Counted from the stretch's first letter, positions 1 through 7,840 are shown. The stretch is 14,767 nt of DNA from an uncultured Bacteroidales bacterium (GCA_937906975.1 CALCUN010000175.1:1-14767), one strand, 5' to 3'. The notes: generated from the letters alone by a model not told the origin. Translations and numbers: made by a program.

Positions 1-498
1 TCTACAGGTGCACAGTATGTTATCCTTGGCCACTCTGAGAGAAGGGAGTACTACGGTGAGACCAATGAGAAACTTGTAAAGAAAATCAACTTGGCTCTTG
101 CTGAGGGTCTTGCTCCAATCTACTGCGTTGGCGAGAAACTTGAGGAGAGAGAGGCTGGCAAACACTTTGAGGTTGTTGGCTCACAGGTTAAAGAGGTTCT
201 TTTTGGCCTTTCTGCAGAGCAGATGAAGAATGTTGTTATTGCTTACGAGCCAGTTTGGGCTATCGGTACAGGCAAGACTGCTACCAGTGAGCAGGCTCAG
301 GAGATCCACGCTTTCATCCGCGCAACTTTGGCTGAGCAGTTTGGTGCTTTGGCTGAGGAGATCACTATCCTTTACGGCGGCAGCTGCAAACCTTCAAATG
401 CTAAAGAGCTTTTTGCTCAGAAAGACATTGACGGTGGTTTGATTGGTGGTGCTGCTCTTGTTGCTGATGACTTTGTAGCAATTGCAAAAAGCTTCTAA
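1..498 (+). CDS. tpiA: Triosephosphate isomerase, C-terminal part (5' end outside window)
   Basis: Interconverts dihydroxyacetone phosphate and glyceraldehyde 3-phosphate in glycolysis, in the cytoplasm. The frame is open from base 1 to the TAA at 496-498, giving 165 residues, about two thirds of the usual 250. The catalytic His lies in GHSERR (window residue 11) and the catalytic Glu in [14 protein letters not shown] (window residue 83). Their spacing of 72 residues matches the family (His95/Glu167 in E. coli). The phosphate-binding YGGS and the GGLIGGA loop near the end are present. prmA starts 21 bases downstream with no terminator between, so the two are probably co-transcribed. Codon use is odd beside the rest of the window: all 19 Glu codons are GAG and all 7 Gln codons are CAG. 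Identification is secure; only the N-terminal third is missing. Confidence 0.97.
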   Translation, partial: STGAQYVILGHSERREYYGETNEKLVKKINLALAEGLAPIYCVGEKLEEREAGKHFEVVGSQVKEVLFGLSAEQMKNVVIAYEPVWAIGTGKTATSEQAQEIHAFIRATLAEQFGALAEEITILYGGSCKPSNAKELFAQKDIDGGLIGGAALVADDFVAIAKSF

Positions 499-519
499 TC
501 ACTTAAAACAGATTAAAAA

Positions 520-1434
520 ATGAATTACATAGAGGTTGCAATAGAGATTACTCCATATACAGAGGAGAATGCAGAAATTGTAATGGCTATGTTGGATGAT
601 ATCCCTTTTGAGAGCTTCTCTACGGAGGAGCCTCTCCTTAAGGGTTATATTGGTCAGGATAATTTCAACCAGCAGAACCTTAAGACAGTTTTGAGCTATT
701 TCAATGGAGGTGCTTCCGGATTTGAGGTGTCGTATACTACGTCATTTATCCAGGAGGAGAACTGGAACCAGACCTGGGAGTCTGATTTTGAGCCTATCTT
801 CATTGACGGACTGGTTACAGTAAAGGCACCGTTCCACAAGAATTTGCCTTTGACAAAATACAATATCCGTATTGAGCCTAAGATGGCCTTTGGTACAGGA
901 CACCACCAGACAACCACAATGATGGTTAAGGGTTTGCTTGACCTGAACGGAGAGGGAGAGAAGAGTGCGGAGCTTTGTGGTGCAAACGGTCCTTTGGGAG
1001 GCTGGAGAAGTGTACGCGGCAAACAGGTGCTTGATATGGGTACCGGTACAGGTGTACTTGCAATCCTTGCTGCCAAAATGAGGGCAAAAAGGGCTGTACA
1101 TGCAATTGATGTGGATATTGTTGCTGTAAATTCTGCCAAGGAGAATGCCTGGAAAAACAGACTGGCTGAGGCTGTACATACATTGTACGGAGACGGTTCG
1201 CTTATTCAGGCAAACAAATATGACCTTATCCTTGCCAATATAAACAGAAATATCCTTATGCAGGATATGGATACCTACTACAGAGGTATGCGCAAAGGGG
1301 GAGTGCTTGTATTGAGCGGCTTCTATACAGAAGATATCCCGGTTCTGGAGTCTTGCGCCAGTGAAAAGGGATTCAAGCTTGTTGCAACCAGGGATATTGA
1401 CAATTGGGCAAGCATAATTTTGCTGAAGGATTAA
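520..1434 (+). CDS. prmA: Ribosomal protein L11 methyltransferase
   Basis: SAM-dependent methyltransferase expected to methylate ribosomal protein L11. The 304-residue product has an N-terminal substrate-recognition part (about 1-110), the PrmA signature FGTGHHQTT (124-132), SAM motif I LDMGTGTG (171-178; usually DxGCGTG), the acidic loop HAIDVDIVAV (194-203) and ILANINRNIL (237-246), which corresponds to the catalytic NI motif. Between the helix ending LLDLNG (139-144) and the strand before motif I lies an extra stretch of roughly 20 residues (about 145-165, with ELCGANGPLGGW). It is absent from the family as I know it and makes the protein slightly long. The ATG at 520 follows tpiA by 21 bases and gives the normal N-terminus MNYIEVAIEI. 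Glu codons are 19 GAG and 3 GAA, as in tpiA and unlike the genes to the right. No clear terminator follows, only a T-rich stretch at 1435-1450. Confidence 0.93.
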   Translation: MNYIEVAIEITPYTEENAEIVMAMLDDIPFESFSTEEPLLKGYIGQDNFNQQNLKTVLSYFNGGASGFEVSYTTSFIQEENWNQTWESDFEPIFIDGLVTVKAPFHKNLPLTKYNIRIEPKMAFGTGHHQTTTMMVKGLLDLNGEGEKSAELCGANGPLGGWRSVRGKQVLDMGTGTGVLAILAAKMRAKRAVHAIDVDIVAVNSAKENAWKNRLAEAVHTLYGDGSLIQANKYDLILANINRNILMQDMDTYYRGMRKGGVLVLSGFYTEDIPVLESCASEKGFKLVATRDIDNWASIILLKD

Positions 1435-1461
1435 TTTTTTTTGAAATTTTTGTGATTAAAA

Positions 1462-1492
1462 TTTGCATTTGTAAAAATAATCACTACCTTTG
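1462..1492 (+). promoter_or_regulatory. Promoter of tRNA-Leu (Bacteroidota sigma type)
   Basis: TTTG at 1462-1465 and TACCTTTG at 1485-1492, separated by 19 bases, fit the Bacteroidota primary sigma consensus. Transcription would start a few bases downstream, shortly before the tRNA at 1511. The upstream sequence is A/T-rich. Confidence 0.7.
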
Positions 1493-1510
1493 CAATCCCA
1501 ATACGGACCT

Positions 1511-1592
1511 GCGGGCGTGGCGTAATTGGTAGCCGCGCTAGACTTAGGATCTAGTGCCGAGAGGCGTGGGGGTTCGAGTCCCTTCGCCCGCA
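1511..1592 (+). tRNA. tRNA-Leu (anticodon TAG)
   Basis: A class II tRNA of 82 bases. The acceptor stem pairs GCGGGCG (1511-1517) with CGCCCGC (1585-1591), with discriminator A at 1592 and no encoded CCA. The anticodon stem CTAGA/TCTAG encloses the loop CTTAGGA, so the anticodon is TAG at 1545-1547. The long variable arm GTGCCGAGAGGCGT and the T-loop GGTTCGAGTCC support leucine. It has its own promoter and terminator. It sits where the codon style of the window changes. Confidence 0.96.
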
Positions 1593-1605
1593 CTTTTGGA
1601 ATGAC

Positions 1606-1639
1606 AAAAGGTTTCTGAAAATTCAGAAACCTTTTTTTT
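1606..1639 (+). terminator. Terminator of tRNA-Leu
   Basis: A perfect inverted repeat has arms at 1606-1619 and 1622-1635 (core GGTTTCTGAA/TTCAGAAACC) and runs into eight T at 1632-1639. The left arm begins with four A, so it may also weakly stop transcription of the minus-strand gene that ends at 1664. Confidence 0.85.
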
Positions 1640-1663
1640 ATTTATCTTTTTTTAAGCCTTGTT

Positions 1664-2161
1664 TTATTTTCTTTGTTTAATATAATATCCTTCTTGAATT
1701 GCTGCAAAAGTTGCAATTAAACATATTATTGAGAGACTATATTTTAATTCTATAAATTGTATCGTTAAAGGAAGAAGAAACAAAACGAACCCCGTAACCT
1801 TATTAAGAATACTATGTACAGATATTAAAGATTTTGTTCTAATAACCCCCCAAATAATATTACTCAATTTGATAACGGCAATTATAATAATCCATATCCA
1901 CAACCATAGAGGAAGATGAATTGTAGGCAACAATTTATAGCAAACAACTATCATAAAAATAAAATCTGCAACTGTGTCAAATTTTGCTCCAAAACTACTA
2001 TTACAATTTGTCTTTCTTGCAATAGCTCCATCTATCATATCACTAAAACCACAAAAAAGATATAAGACATAAAATTTTAACGAAAATACAGGGAAGAACA
2101 GTAACAAAACACTGCCAAGAATACGACATCCGGTGATAATATTTGCAATTTGCCTTTTCAT
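1664..2161 (-). CDS. CDP-alcohol phosphatidyltransferase family membrane protein
   Basis: Integral membrane enzyme that would transfer a phospho-alcohol group from a CDP-activated donor to an alcohol acceptor in phospholipid synthesis. The 165 residues carry the complete family motif D-x2-D-G-x2-A-R-x8-G-x3-D-x3-D: Asp41, Asp44, Gly45, Ala48, Arg49, Gly58, Asp62 and Asp66 are all present, so it should be catalytically competent. About five or six hydrophobic segments are visible, for example near 13-37, 64-77, 83-105 and 125-160. Its length is near the short PgsA-like members, but the acceptor (glycerol phosphate, inositol or other) cannot be read from the sequence. It has its own promoter (2180-2210) and lies behind the mreB terminator, so it is probably a single-gene unit. 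It occupies the place downstream of mreB where mreC is common in this phylum. The gene is A/T-rich. Confidence 0.88.
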   Translation of the reverse strand: MKRQIANIITGCRILGSVLLLFFPVFSLKFYVLYLFCGFSDMIDGAIARKTNCNSSFGAKFDTVADFIFMIVVCYKLLPTIHLPLWLWIWIIIIAVIKLSNIIWGVIRTKSLISVHSILNKVTGFVLFLLPLTIQFIELKYSLSIICLIATFAAIQEGYYIKQRK

Positions 2162-2179
2162 TTCAAATTATTTGATATG

Positions 2180-2210
2180 CAAATGTAAAGTTAATTTTAG
2201 AAAATCAAAA
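2180..2210 (-). promoter_or_regulatory. Promoter of the CDP-alcohol phosphatidyltransferase gene
   Basis: On the minus strand TTTTG (2210-2206) is followed after 18 bases by TACATTTG (2187-2180), a full match to TAnnTTTG. The start codon at 2161 lies about 19 bases further on, so the leader would be very short. Confidence 0.6.
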
Positions 2211-2261
2211 GGATACCATTTTTTATTAAGCGATTGCTAAAATCTTTCGCATAAATCATAC

Positions 2262-2294
2262 AAAAAAAGCGTTGAATAATTTTCAACGCTTTTT
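2262..2294 (-). terminator. Terminator of mreB
   Basis: Inverted repeat with arms at 2264-2276 and 2282-2294 (core AGCGTTGAA/TTCAACGCT) and a 5-base loop. On the minus strand it ends in a run of seven T (A run at 2262-2268). It begins within 5 bases of the mreB stop codon and closes the purH-mreB unit. Confidence 0.85.
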
Positions 2295-2298
2295 GTTT

Positions 2299-3321
2299 TT
2301 ATTTTATTAAGAACGTGTATTCGTCCCAGTGTTTTAAGGCCATGCCTGTTCCTCGTGCGACTGCTCTTAGCGGATCTTCGGCTACGTGAACAGAAAGTTT
2401 TGTTTTGTTTTGTAATCTCACGTCTAAGCCTTTCAATAAAGCACCTCCTCCTGCAAGGTATATACCTGTGTGATATATATCTGAGGCTAATTCTGGTGGA
2501 GTCATTGCTAAGGCTTCCAAAACTGCACTTTCTACTTTTGCAATACTCTTATCCAAAGCGTGTGCTATTTCTTTGTAATTTACTGAAAGTTCTTTTGGAA
2601 TACCTGTTAAGACATCTCGTCCTTGAACAGCGAAATCGTCAGGTGGATTTTCCAAATCAGGAATTGCGGCTCCTACTGCTTTCTTTATTCTTTCAGCCAT
2701 ACGTTCTCCAATATGGATATTGTGTTGTTTACGCATATATTCCACAATATCTCTATTAAATTCGTCTCCTGCTATACGGATTGATTTATTGCAAACAATA
2801 CCTCCTAATGCGATAACGGCAATTTCGCTTGTACCTCCTCCTATATCGATAATCATATTACCTTCTGGCTCCAAGACGTCAATACCTATACCGATTGCAG
2901 CAGCCATTGGCTCGTGAATAAGACGAACATCCTTTGCACCTGCTTGCTCTGCGGCATCTCTAACGGCTCTTTCCTCCACGTTTGTAATACCCGAAGGAAT
3001 ACAGATAACCATTCTAAGTGATGGTGGTACGATTGTTTTTCTTAAATTCATCATTTTGATAAGCTCACGAATCATATCGTTAGCCATATCAAAATCTGCA
3101 ATCACTCCATCTCTCAATGGTCTTATGGTTTTTATGTTTTCGTGTGTCTTACCGTCCATTTGCATAGCACGTTTCCCAACTGCTATGATTTTTTTGGTGG
3201 TTTGATCAACCGCAACAATCGATGGTTCATCTACAACTACTTTATCGTTGCAAATTACAATCGAATTGGCAGTTCCTAAGTCTATTGCGACTTCTTTGGT
3301 TAAGAAAGAAAATAATCCCAT
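2299..3321 (-). CDS. mreB: Rod shape-determining protein MreB
   Basis: Bacterial actin homologue that forms membrane-bound filaments and directs lateral cell-wall synthesis. The 340 residues are full length. MGLFSFL at the N-terminus is the short amphipathic membrane anchor. AIDLGTANS (12-20) is the first phosphate loop, IDIGGGTSEIAVIALGG (about 158-174) the second, and LAGGGALLKGLD near residue 290 the adenosine-binding motif. HEPMAAAIGIG is also typical. The ATG at 3321 gives the standard N-terminus. It lies 70 bases downstream of purH on the same strand with no obvious promoter in the gap, so it is probably co-transcribed with purH. In many Bacteroidota mreB is followed by mreC, mreD, a class B penicillin-binding protein gene and rodA. 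Here a strong terminator and an unrelated gene follow instead. Confidence 0.97.
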   Translation of the reverse strand: MGLFSFLTKEVAIDLGTANSIVICNDKVVVDEPSIVAVDQTTKKIIAVGKRAMQMDGKTHENIKTIRPLRDGVIADFDMANDMIRELIKMMNLRKTIVPPSLRMVICIPSGITNVEERAVRDAAEQAGAKDVRLIHEPMAAAIGIGIDVLEPEGNMIIDIGGGTSEIAVIALGGIVCNKSIRIAGDEFNRDIVEYMRKQHNIHIGERMAERIKKAVGAAIPDLENPPDDFAVQGRDVLTGIPKELSVNYKEIAHALDKSIAKVESAVLEALAMTPPELASDIYHTGIYLAGGGALLKGLDVRLQNKTKLSVHVAEDPLRAVARGTGMALKHWDEYTFLIK

Positions 3322-3391
3322 TTGTTTATTTCTTATTTTTTCTATTTTTACGTTTACTTATTCCTCAGTGTTTCAAAAACCTTTAACATTT

Positions 3392-4909
3392 TTAGTGTTT
3401 AAAGTGTCTGAAACCTGTAACTGCCATAGCTATTTGATTTTCTTGACAGTAGTCTATTGTTTTTTGGTCATTAACACTTCCGCCTGGTTGAATGACTGCT
3501 TTTATTCCTTCTTTGTCTGCGATTTCCACACAGTCAGGGAATGGGAAGAAAGCATCAGAAGCCATTACCGCTCCTTGCAAATCAAAGTTAAATGTCTTTG
3601 CTTTTTCAATTGCTTGACGTAAAGCATCAACTCTTGATGTTTGACCTGTTCCGCTTGCACAAAGTTGTAAATCTTTTGCAAGCACAATAGCGTTTGATTT
3701 TGTATGTTTCACAATCTTGTTTGCAAAGATTAAATCTGCTTTTTGTTTATCTGTCAAAGCAGTTGAAGTGATTGAAGACAATTCTTCTACTTTTTCAGTT
3801 TTGTTGTCTTGTTCTTGAACCAACACTCCATTCAAAGCAGAACGGAATTGCAACGGACTTGCTACGGATTCTTTACGTTTAAGAAGTATTCTATTCTTTT
3901 TGCATTTCAATATCTCTAATGCCTCAGCGGAATAGTCAGGAGCAATACATATTTCCATAAATAGACTATTCATTTCTTCAGCAGTTTCTTTATCTATTGG
4001 TCTATTGCAAACCAAAACTCCTCCAAAAGCTGATACGTTATCACATGCTAATGCTGCAAGGTAAGCTTCTTTCAATGTAGGACGAGTTGCAATACCGCAA
4101 GCGTTGTTGTGTTTAATGATAGCAAAAGTTGTGTCTTCAAAATCATCAATCAATCTGCATGCAGCGTCAATATCTCCAATGTTGTTATAAGAAATTTCTT
4201 TTCCGTGAAGTTGTTCTACAAACGAATCTAAATCTCCAAAGAACATTCCTTTTTGATGAGGATTTTCTCCATAACGAAGAACTTTTGCTTCATTATAACT
4301 TTCTTTGAAAGCAGTAAGTTCTGTTTGTTGATTAAAGTAATTGAAAATTGCAGTATCGTAATCAGAACTTTCCATAAAGGCGTAAGTTGCGAAACATCTT
4401 CTTTCTTCCAATGTAGTAAAGCCATTGTTTTTGTTTAGAATATCTAAAAGTTCTGCATAATGATTTACAGAAGGCACTATCACAACATCTTTAAAGTTTT
4501 TCGCTGCTGCACGAATCAAAGATATACCTCCTATATCTATCTTTTCAATAATGTCTTGTTCTGGTGCACCGCTTGCAACTGTCTTTTTGAATGGATATAA
4601 ATCAACAATAACTAAGTCTATGTTTGGTATTTCATATTCTTGTACTTGTTGAATATCTGTTTGGTTATCTCTTCTTGAAAGTATTCCTCCAAATACTTTT
4701 GGGTGCAATGTCTTAACTCTACCGCCAAGAATTGAAGGATAAGAAGTTAATCCTTCAACTGTTTTTGCTTTTATACCTAAATTAACTATGTAATCGTAAG
4801 TTCCTCCTGTTGAGTATATTTCTACTCCCAACGAGTCTAACTTTTTAACTATTTCATCTAAGCCATCTTTATAAAAGACCGAAATTAAAGCTCCCTTTAT
4901 CTGTTTCAT
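3392..4909 (-). CDS. purH: Bifunctional AICAR transformylase / IMP cyclohydrolase PurH
   Basis: Catalyses the last two steps of purine synthesis: formylation of AICAR with 10-formyl-tetrahydrofolate, then ring closure to IMP. The N-terminal MGS-like IMP cyclohydrolase domain (about 1-195) shows ALISVFYKDGL, YSTGGT and GGRVKTLHPK. The AICAR transformylase domain (about 200-505) shows LRYGENPHQ, the catalytic IKHNNACG (Lys and His near 266-267), SAFGGVL and QPGGSVND. The length of 505 residues is normal. I chose the ATG at 4909-4907; a GTG directly upstream (4912-4910) would add a single residue. mreB follows after 70 bases. A promoter-like TAACTTTG lies upstream at 4953-4946, and the long A/T inverted repeat 4963-5032 is in the same divergent region. 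No key residue looks altered. Confidence 0.97.
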   Translation of the reverse strand: MKQIKGALISVFYKDGLDEIVKKLDSLGVEIYSTGGTYDYIVNLGIKAKTVEGLTSYPSILGGRVKTLHPKVFGGILSRRDNQTDIQQVQEYEIPNIDLVIVDLYPFKKTVASGAPEQDIIEKIDIGGISLIRAAAKNFKDVVIVPSVNHYAELLDILNKNNGFTTLEERRCFATYAFMESSDYDTAIFNYFNQQTELTAFKESYNEAKVLRYGENPHQKGMFFGDLDSFVEQLHGKEISYNNIGDIDAACRLIDDFEDTTFAIIKHNNACGIATRPTLKEAYLAALACDNVSAFGGVLVCNRPIDKETAEEMNSLFMEICIAPDYSAEALEILKCKKNRILLKRKESVASPLQFRSALNGVLVQEQDNKTEKVEELSSITSTALTDKQKADLIFANKIVKHTKSNAIVLAKDLQLCASGTGQTSRVDALRQAIEKAKTFNFDLQGAVMASDAFFPFPDCVEIADKEGIKAVIQPGGSVNDQKTIDYCQENQIAMAVTGFRHFKH

Positions 4910-4945
4910 CACTAATTGATTTTTGTTACAAAATATTTAAGTCTG

Positions 4946-4953
4946 CAAAGTTA
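4946..4953 (-). promoter_or_regulatory. Putative -7 element of the purH-mreB promoter
   Basis: Minus-strand TAACTTTG followed by CAGAC matches TAnnTTTG and lies about 36 bases before the purH start. No good TTTG stands at the -33 position, which is occupied by a T-rich tract belonging to the inverted repeat 4963-5032. The -7 call is therefore reasonable but the promoter is incomplete. Confidence 0.45.
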
Positions 4954-4962
4954 AGAAATAAG

Positions 4963-5032
4963 TCTAAGAAAAAATAAATTTTTTCAAAGAAAAAGAAAAA
5001 TAAAGCAAAGAAAAAATTATTTTTTTCTTAGA
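4963..5032. repeat. Long A/T-rich inverted repeat between purH and the ABC gene
   Basis: Arms of 23 bases at 4963-4985 (outer end TCTAAG) and 5010-5032 (outer end CTTAGA) are reverse complements at 21 of 23 positions; the two mismatches are adjacent. A purine-only-rich spacer of 24 bases separates them. The repeat lies between two divergent genes and overlaps or abuts their probable promoter regions. It could be a shared A/T promoter-stimulating element, a protein-binding site or a structure, and the sequence alone does not decide. Confidence 0.6.
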
Positions 5033-5034
5033 AA

Positions 5035-5065
5035 TGTTTTGTGTTTACTTTATTTTGTAATTTCG
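5035..5065 (+). promoter_or_regulatory. Possible promoter of the GldA-like ABC gene
   Basis: TAATTTCG at 5058-5065 resembles TAnnTTTG with one change and is followed by CAGG. A TTTG at 5038-5041 stands only 16 bases upstream, shorter than the usual spacing. It is a weak candidate but the best one in the gap before the start at 5089. Confidence 0.3.
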
Positions 5066-5088
5066 CAGGTTGAAAAACGTTTTTTATT

Positions 5089-5799
5089 ATGTCAATTTCT
5101 ATTAAAAATCTTACAAAGATATATGGTGAGCAAAAGGCTCTTGATAATATTAACCTTGAAATAGAACAAGGACAAATTGTTGGATTGTTAGGACCTAATG
5201 GTGCAGGAAAATCTACTATGATGAAAATCCTCACTTGCTTTATTCCGCCAACAGAGGGCGAAGTAAAGGTTTGTGGATATGACATTTTTGACAACCCAAT
5301 GCAGGTAAGAGCAAACATTGGCTACCTTCCAGAACAAAACCCTTTGTATTACGATATGTATGTGAGGGAGTTTCTTATGTTTATTGCAGGAATACACAAG
5401 ATTGACAAGAAAATCAGAAAGCAAAGAGTAGAAGATATGATTGAACTTACAGGCATCAGCAAGGAAGTCAATAAGAAAATCTCTATGCTTAGTAAGGGCT
5501 ATAAGCAAAGAATAGGAATAGCTCAGGCTTTAATACACGACCCAAAAGTTCTCATATTAGACGAACCTACAACCGGCTTAGATCCAAATCAATTAGTAGA
5601 GATAAGAGAATTAATCAAACGCATAGGACAGACAAAGACAGTTTTGCTTTCTACTCACATTATGCAAGAGGTAGAAGCTATGTGTTCGAGAGTGATTATC
5701 ATAAACAACGGAAAATTAGTGGCTGATGACCAAACCCAACACCTTGCAGCGGGTGAGAGTTTGGAACAAATCTTCCACCAAATTACGCTCTCAAAGTAA
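5089..5799 (+). CDS. ABC transporter ATP-binding protein, GldA-like, short form
   Basis: ATPase subunit of an ABC exporter; its membrane partner is not in the window. All nucleotide-binding motifs are intact in the 236 residues: Walker A GPNGAGKST (35-43), Q-loop PEQNPLYYDMYVREF with Gln83, signature LSKGYKQ (134-140), Walker B VLILDEP (154-160), D-loop GLDP and H-loop His190. The Q-loop region, with YYDMYVREF, strongly resembles GldA, the gliding-associated ABC ATPase of Bacteroidota. GldA-type proteins as I know them are about 300 residues. Here the sequence passes from GKLVADDQ (208-215) almost at once to GESLEQIFHQIT (222-233), the typical final motif, so a C-terminal segment of about 60 residues seems to be missing internally. 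gapA follows after 101 bases with its own promoter. Function in gliding is not implied, and other ABC-2 type exporters are possible. Confidence 0.88.
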   Translation: MSISIKNLTKIYGEQKALDNINLEIEQGQIVGLLGPNGAGKSTMMKILTCFIPPTEGEVKVCGYDIFDNPMQVRANIGYLPEQNPLYYDMYVREFLMFIAGIHKIDKKIRKQRVEDMIELTGISKEVNKKISMLSKGYKQRIGIAQALIHDPKVLILDEPTTGLDPNQLVEIRELIKRIGQTKTVLLSTHIMQEVEAMCSRVIIINNGKLVADDQTQHLAAGESLEQIFHQITLSK

Positions 5800-5825
5800 A
5801 CTTTCTTACTTTTTATCAGTTTATA

Positions 5826-6908
<1,083 letters not shown>

Positions 6909-6936
6909 TATAAATAGAGTTTAATCAATCCTTGAA

Positions 6937-6979
6937 TACAACGAAGTTTCTGAAAATGGAGACTTCGTTGTATTTTTCT
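6937..6979 (+). terminator. Terminator of gapA
   Basis: Stem of 14 pairs with one G-U pair, arms at 6937-6950 and 6959-6972 (core ACGAAGT/ACTTCGT) and an 8-base loop, followed by ATTTTTCTT. It lies 29 bases after the gapA stop and 19 bases before the next gene. Confidence 0.83.
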
Positions 6980-6997
6980 TAATTAAGGTTTTAAAAG

Positions 6998-7840
6998 ATG
7001 AGAATCACTGCAAAGGAAGATATTTCTTTATTGAATTTATTGCTTAAAGAGTTTCCTCAAACCTCTATAAGCAAAGCAAAAAAAATGATAATGTACGGCT
7101 GTGTTAGTTATAAGGACGCCGTAGTAAAAAGCCCCGAATTTATTCTTAAAAAGGGAGAAAGCGTTGTGTATGAAAAGTATTCGGGTGGAAGTCGCATAAG
7201 AAAAGAACGTAGTTACTTTCCTGTGTTGTTTGAAGACGAGTTTTTCATCATAGTAAACAAGAGCTCAGGAGTAAATTACGCTTCAAAAACAAATGGGAAA
7301 GGCAAATCGTTGTTTGATTTGACTCTCTCCTATCTTAAACGTAAGTACAAAAATCAACAAGGCTTGTTTTTGCTTCACTCAATGGACAATCAAGAATCAG
7401 GATTGTGCATTTTTGCTCGTTCAAAACACGCTCAACTAAAATTTACTGAACTATTAAACGAAGTAGAGTTTGGTTATTATGCTATTTTGCAAAACCCTTT
7501 GAAGCACAAGAATGAGACTTTTGTTTTTGAGAGTGAGGAAAAAAGTAGCAAGGTAAGTTATCAGTTTGTTGAGGCTTTGGATTATTTTGATTCTCCTTGT
7601 AGTTTGATAAATGTTTCTGGACTTGGATTTAGCGGGGCTGAGTGTCGTCAAGCTTTTGCTGAAAAAGGCAATCCTATTGTTGCGGATTTGACTTACGGAG
7701 CAAAAGAGTTTGCAAACAATTATTTGAAACTTTGTTGCAATTCCATAAAATTCCGACACCCTTTTACTCAAAAATTAATAAAAATTACAATGAATCCTCC
7801 ACGAGGCTTTAACACCATAAACAAACCTTATAAAAAATGA
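6998..7840 (+). CDS. RluA-family pseudouridine synthase-like protein with altered catalytic motif
   Basis: RluA-family enzymes isomerise uridine to pseudouridine in rRNA or tRNA; the target here is unknown. In the 280 residues an S4-like RNA-binding domain lies at about 8-60 (SISKAKKMIMYGCVSYKDAVV). The catalytic domain starts with FEDEFFIIVNKSSGV (78-92), matching the family's DDxLIVINKPxG. The active-site segment reads LLHSMDNQESGLCIFARS (125-142) where the family has HRLDxxTSG. The catalytic Asp130 is kept, but the nearly invariant Arg is Ser128 and the TSG threonine is changed to Glu133. The C-terminal part retains GLGFSGAECRQAFAEKGNPI and GDxxYG-like LTYGA. Activity is therefore uncertain. 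The stop overlaps the start of the Nif3-like gene by 4 bases (ATGA), so the two are translationally coupled. No clear promoter was found between the gapA terminator and this gene. Confidence 0.8.
   Translation: MRITAKEDISLLNLLLKEFPQTSISKAKKMIMYGCVSYKDAVVKSPEFILKKGESVVYEKYSGGSRIRKERSYFPVLFEDEFFIIVNKSSGVNYASKTNGKGKSLFDLTLSYLKRKYKNQQGLFLLHSMDNQESGLCIFARSKHAQLKFTELLNEVEFGYYAILQNPLKHKNETFVFESEEKSSKVSYQFVEALDYFDSPCSLINVSGLGFSGAECRQAFAEKGNPIVADLTYGAKEFANNYLKLCCNSIKFRHPFTQKLIKITMNPPRGFNTINKPYKK

Noticed and set aside
696..1183. Long minus-strand open frames across prmA
   Set aside because: They lie opposite a clearly coding prmA, have low-complexity or Cys/Ser-rich translations with no recognisable motif, and no promoter; they are frame shadows.
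1435..1460. Terminator behind prmA
   Set aside because: There is a T-rich run but no convincing stem before it, so it was not listed as a feature.
1600..1640. Integration (att) site at the 3' end of tRNA-Leu
   Set aside because: No integrase gene and no second copy of the tRNA 3' end were seen, and the genes beyond are housekeeping; the inverted repeat here is a terminator.
3322..3391. Separate promoter for mreB in the purH-mreB gap
   Set aside because: No TAnnTTTG with a suitably spaced TTTG was found on the minus strand, so co-transcription with purH is simpler.
4910..4912. GTG as the purH start
   Set aside because: The ATG immediately after it is the more usual start and changes the protein by only one residue.
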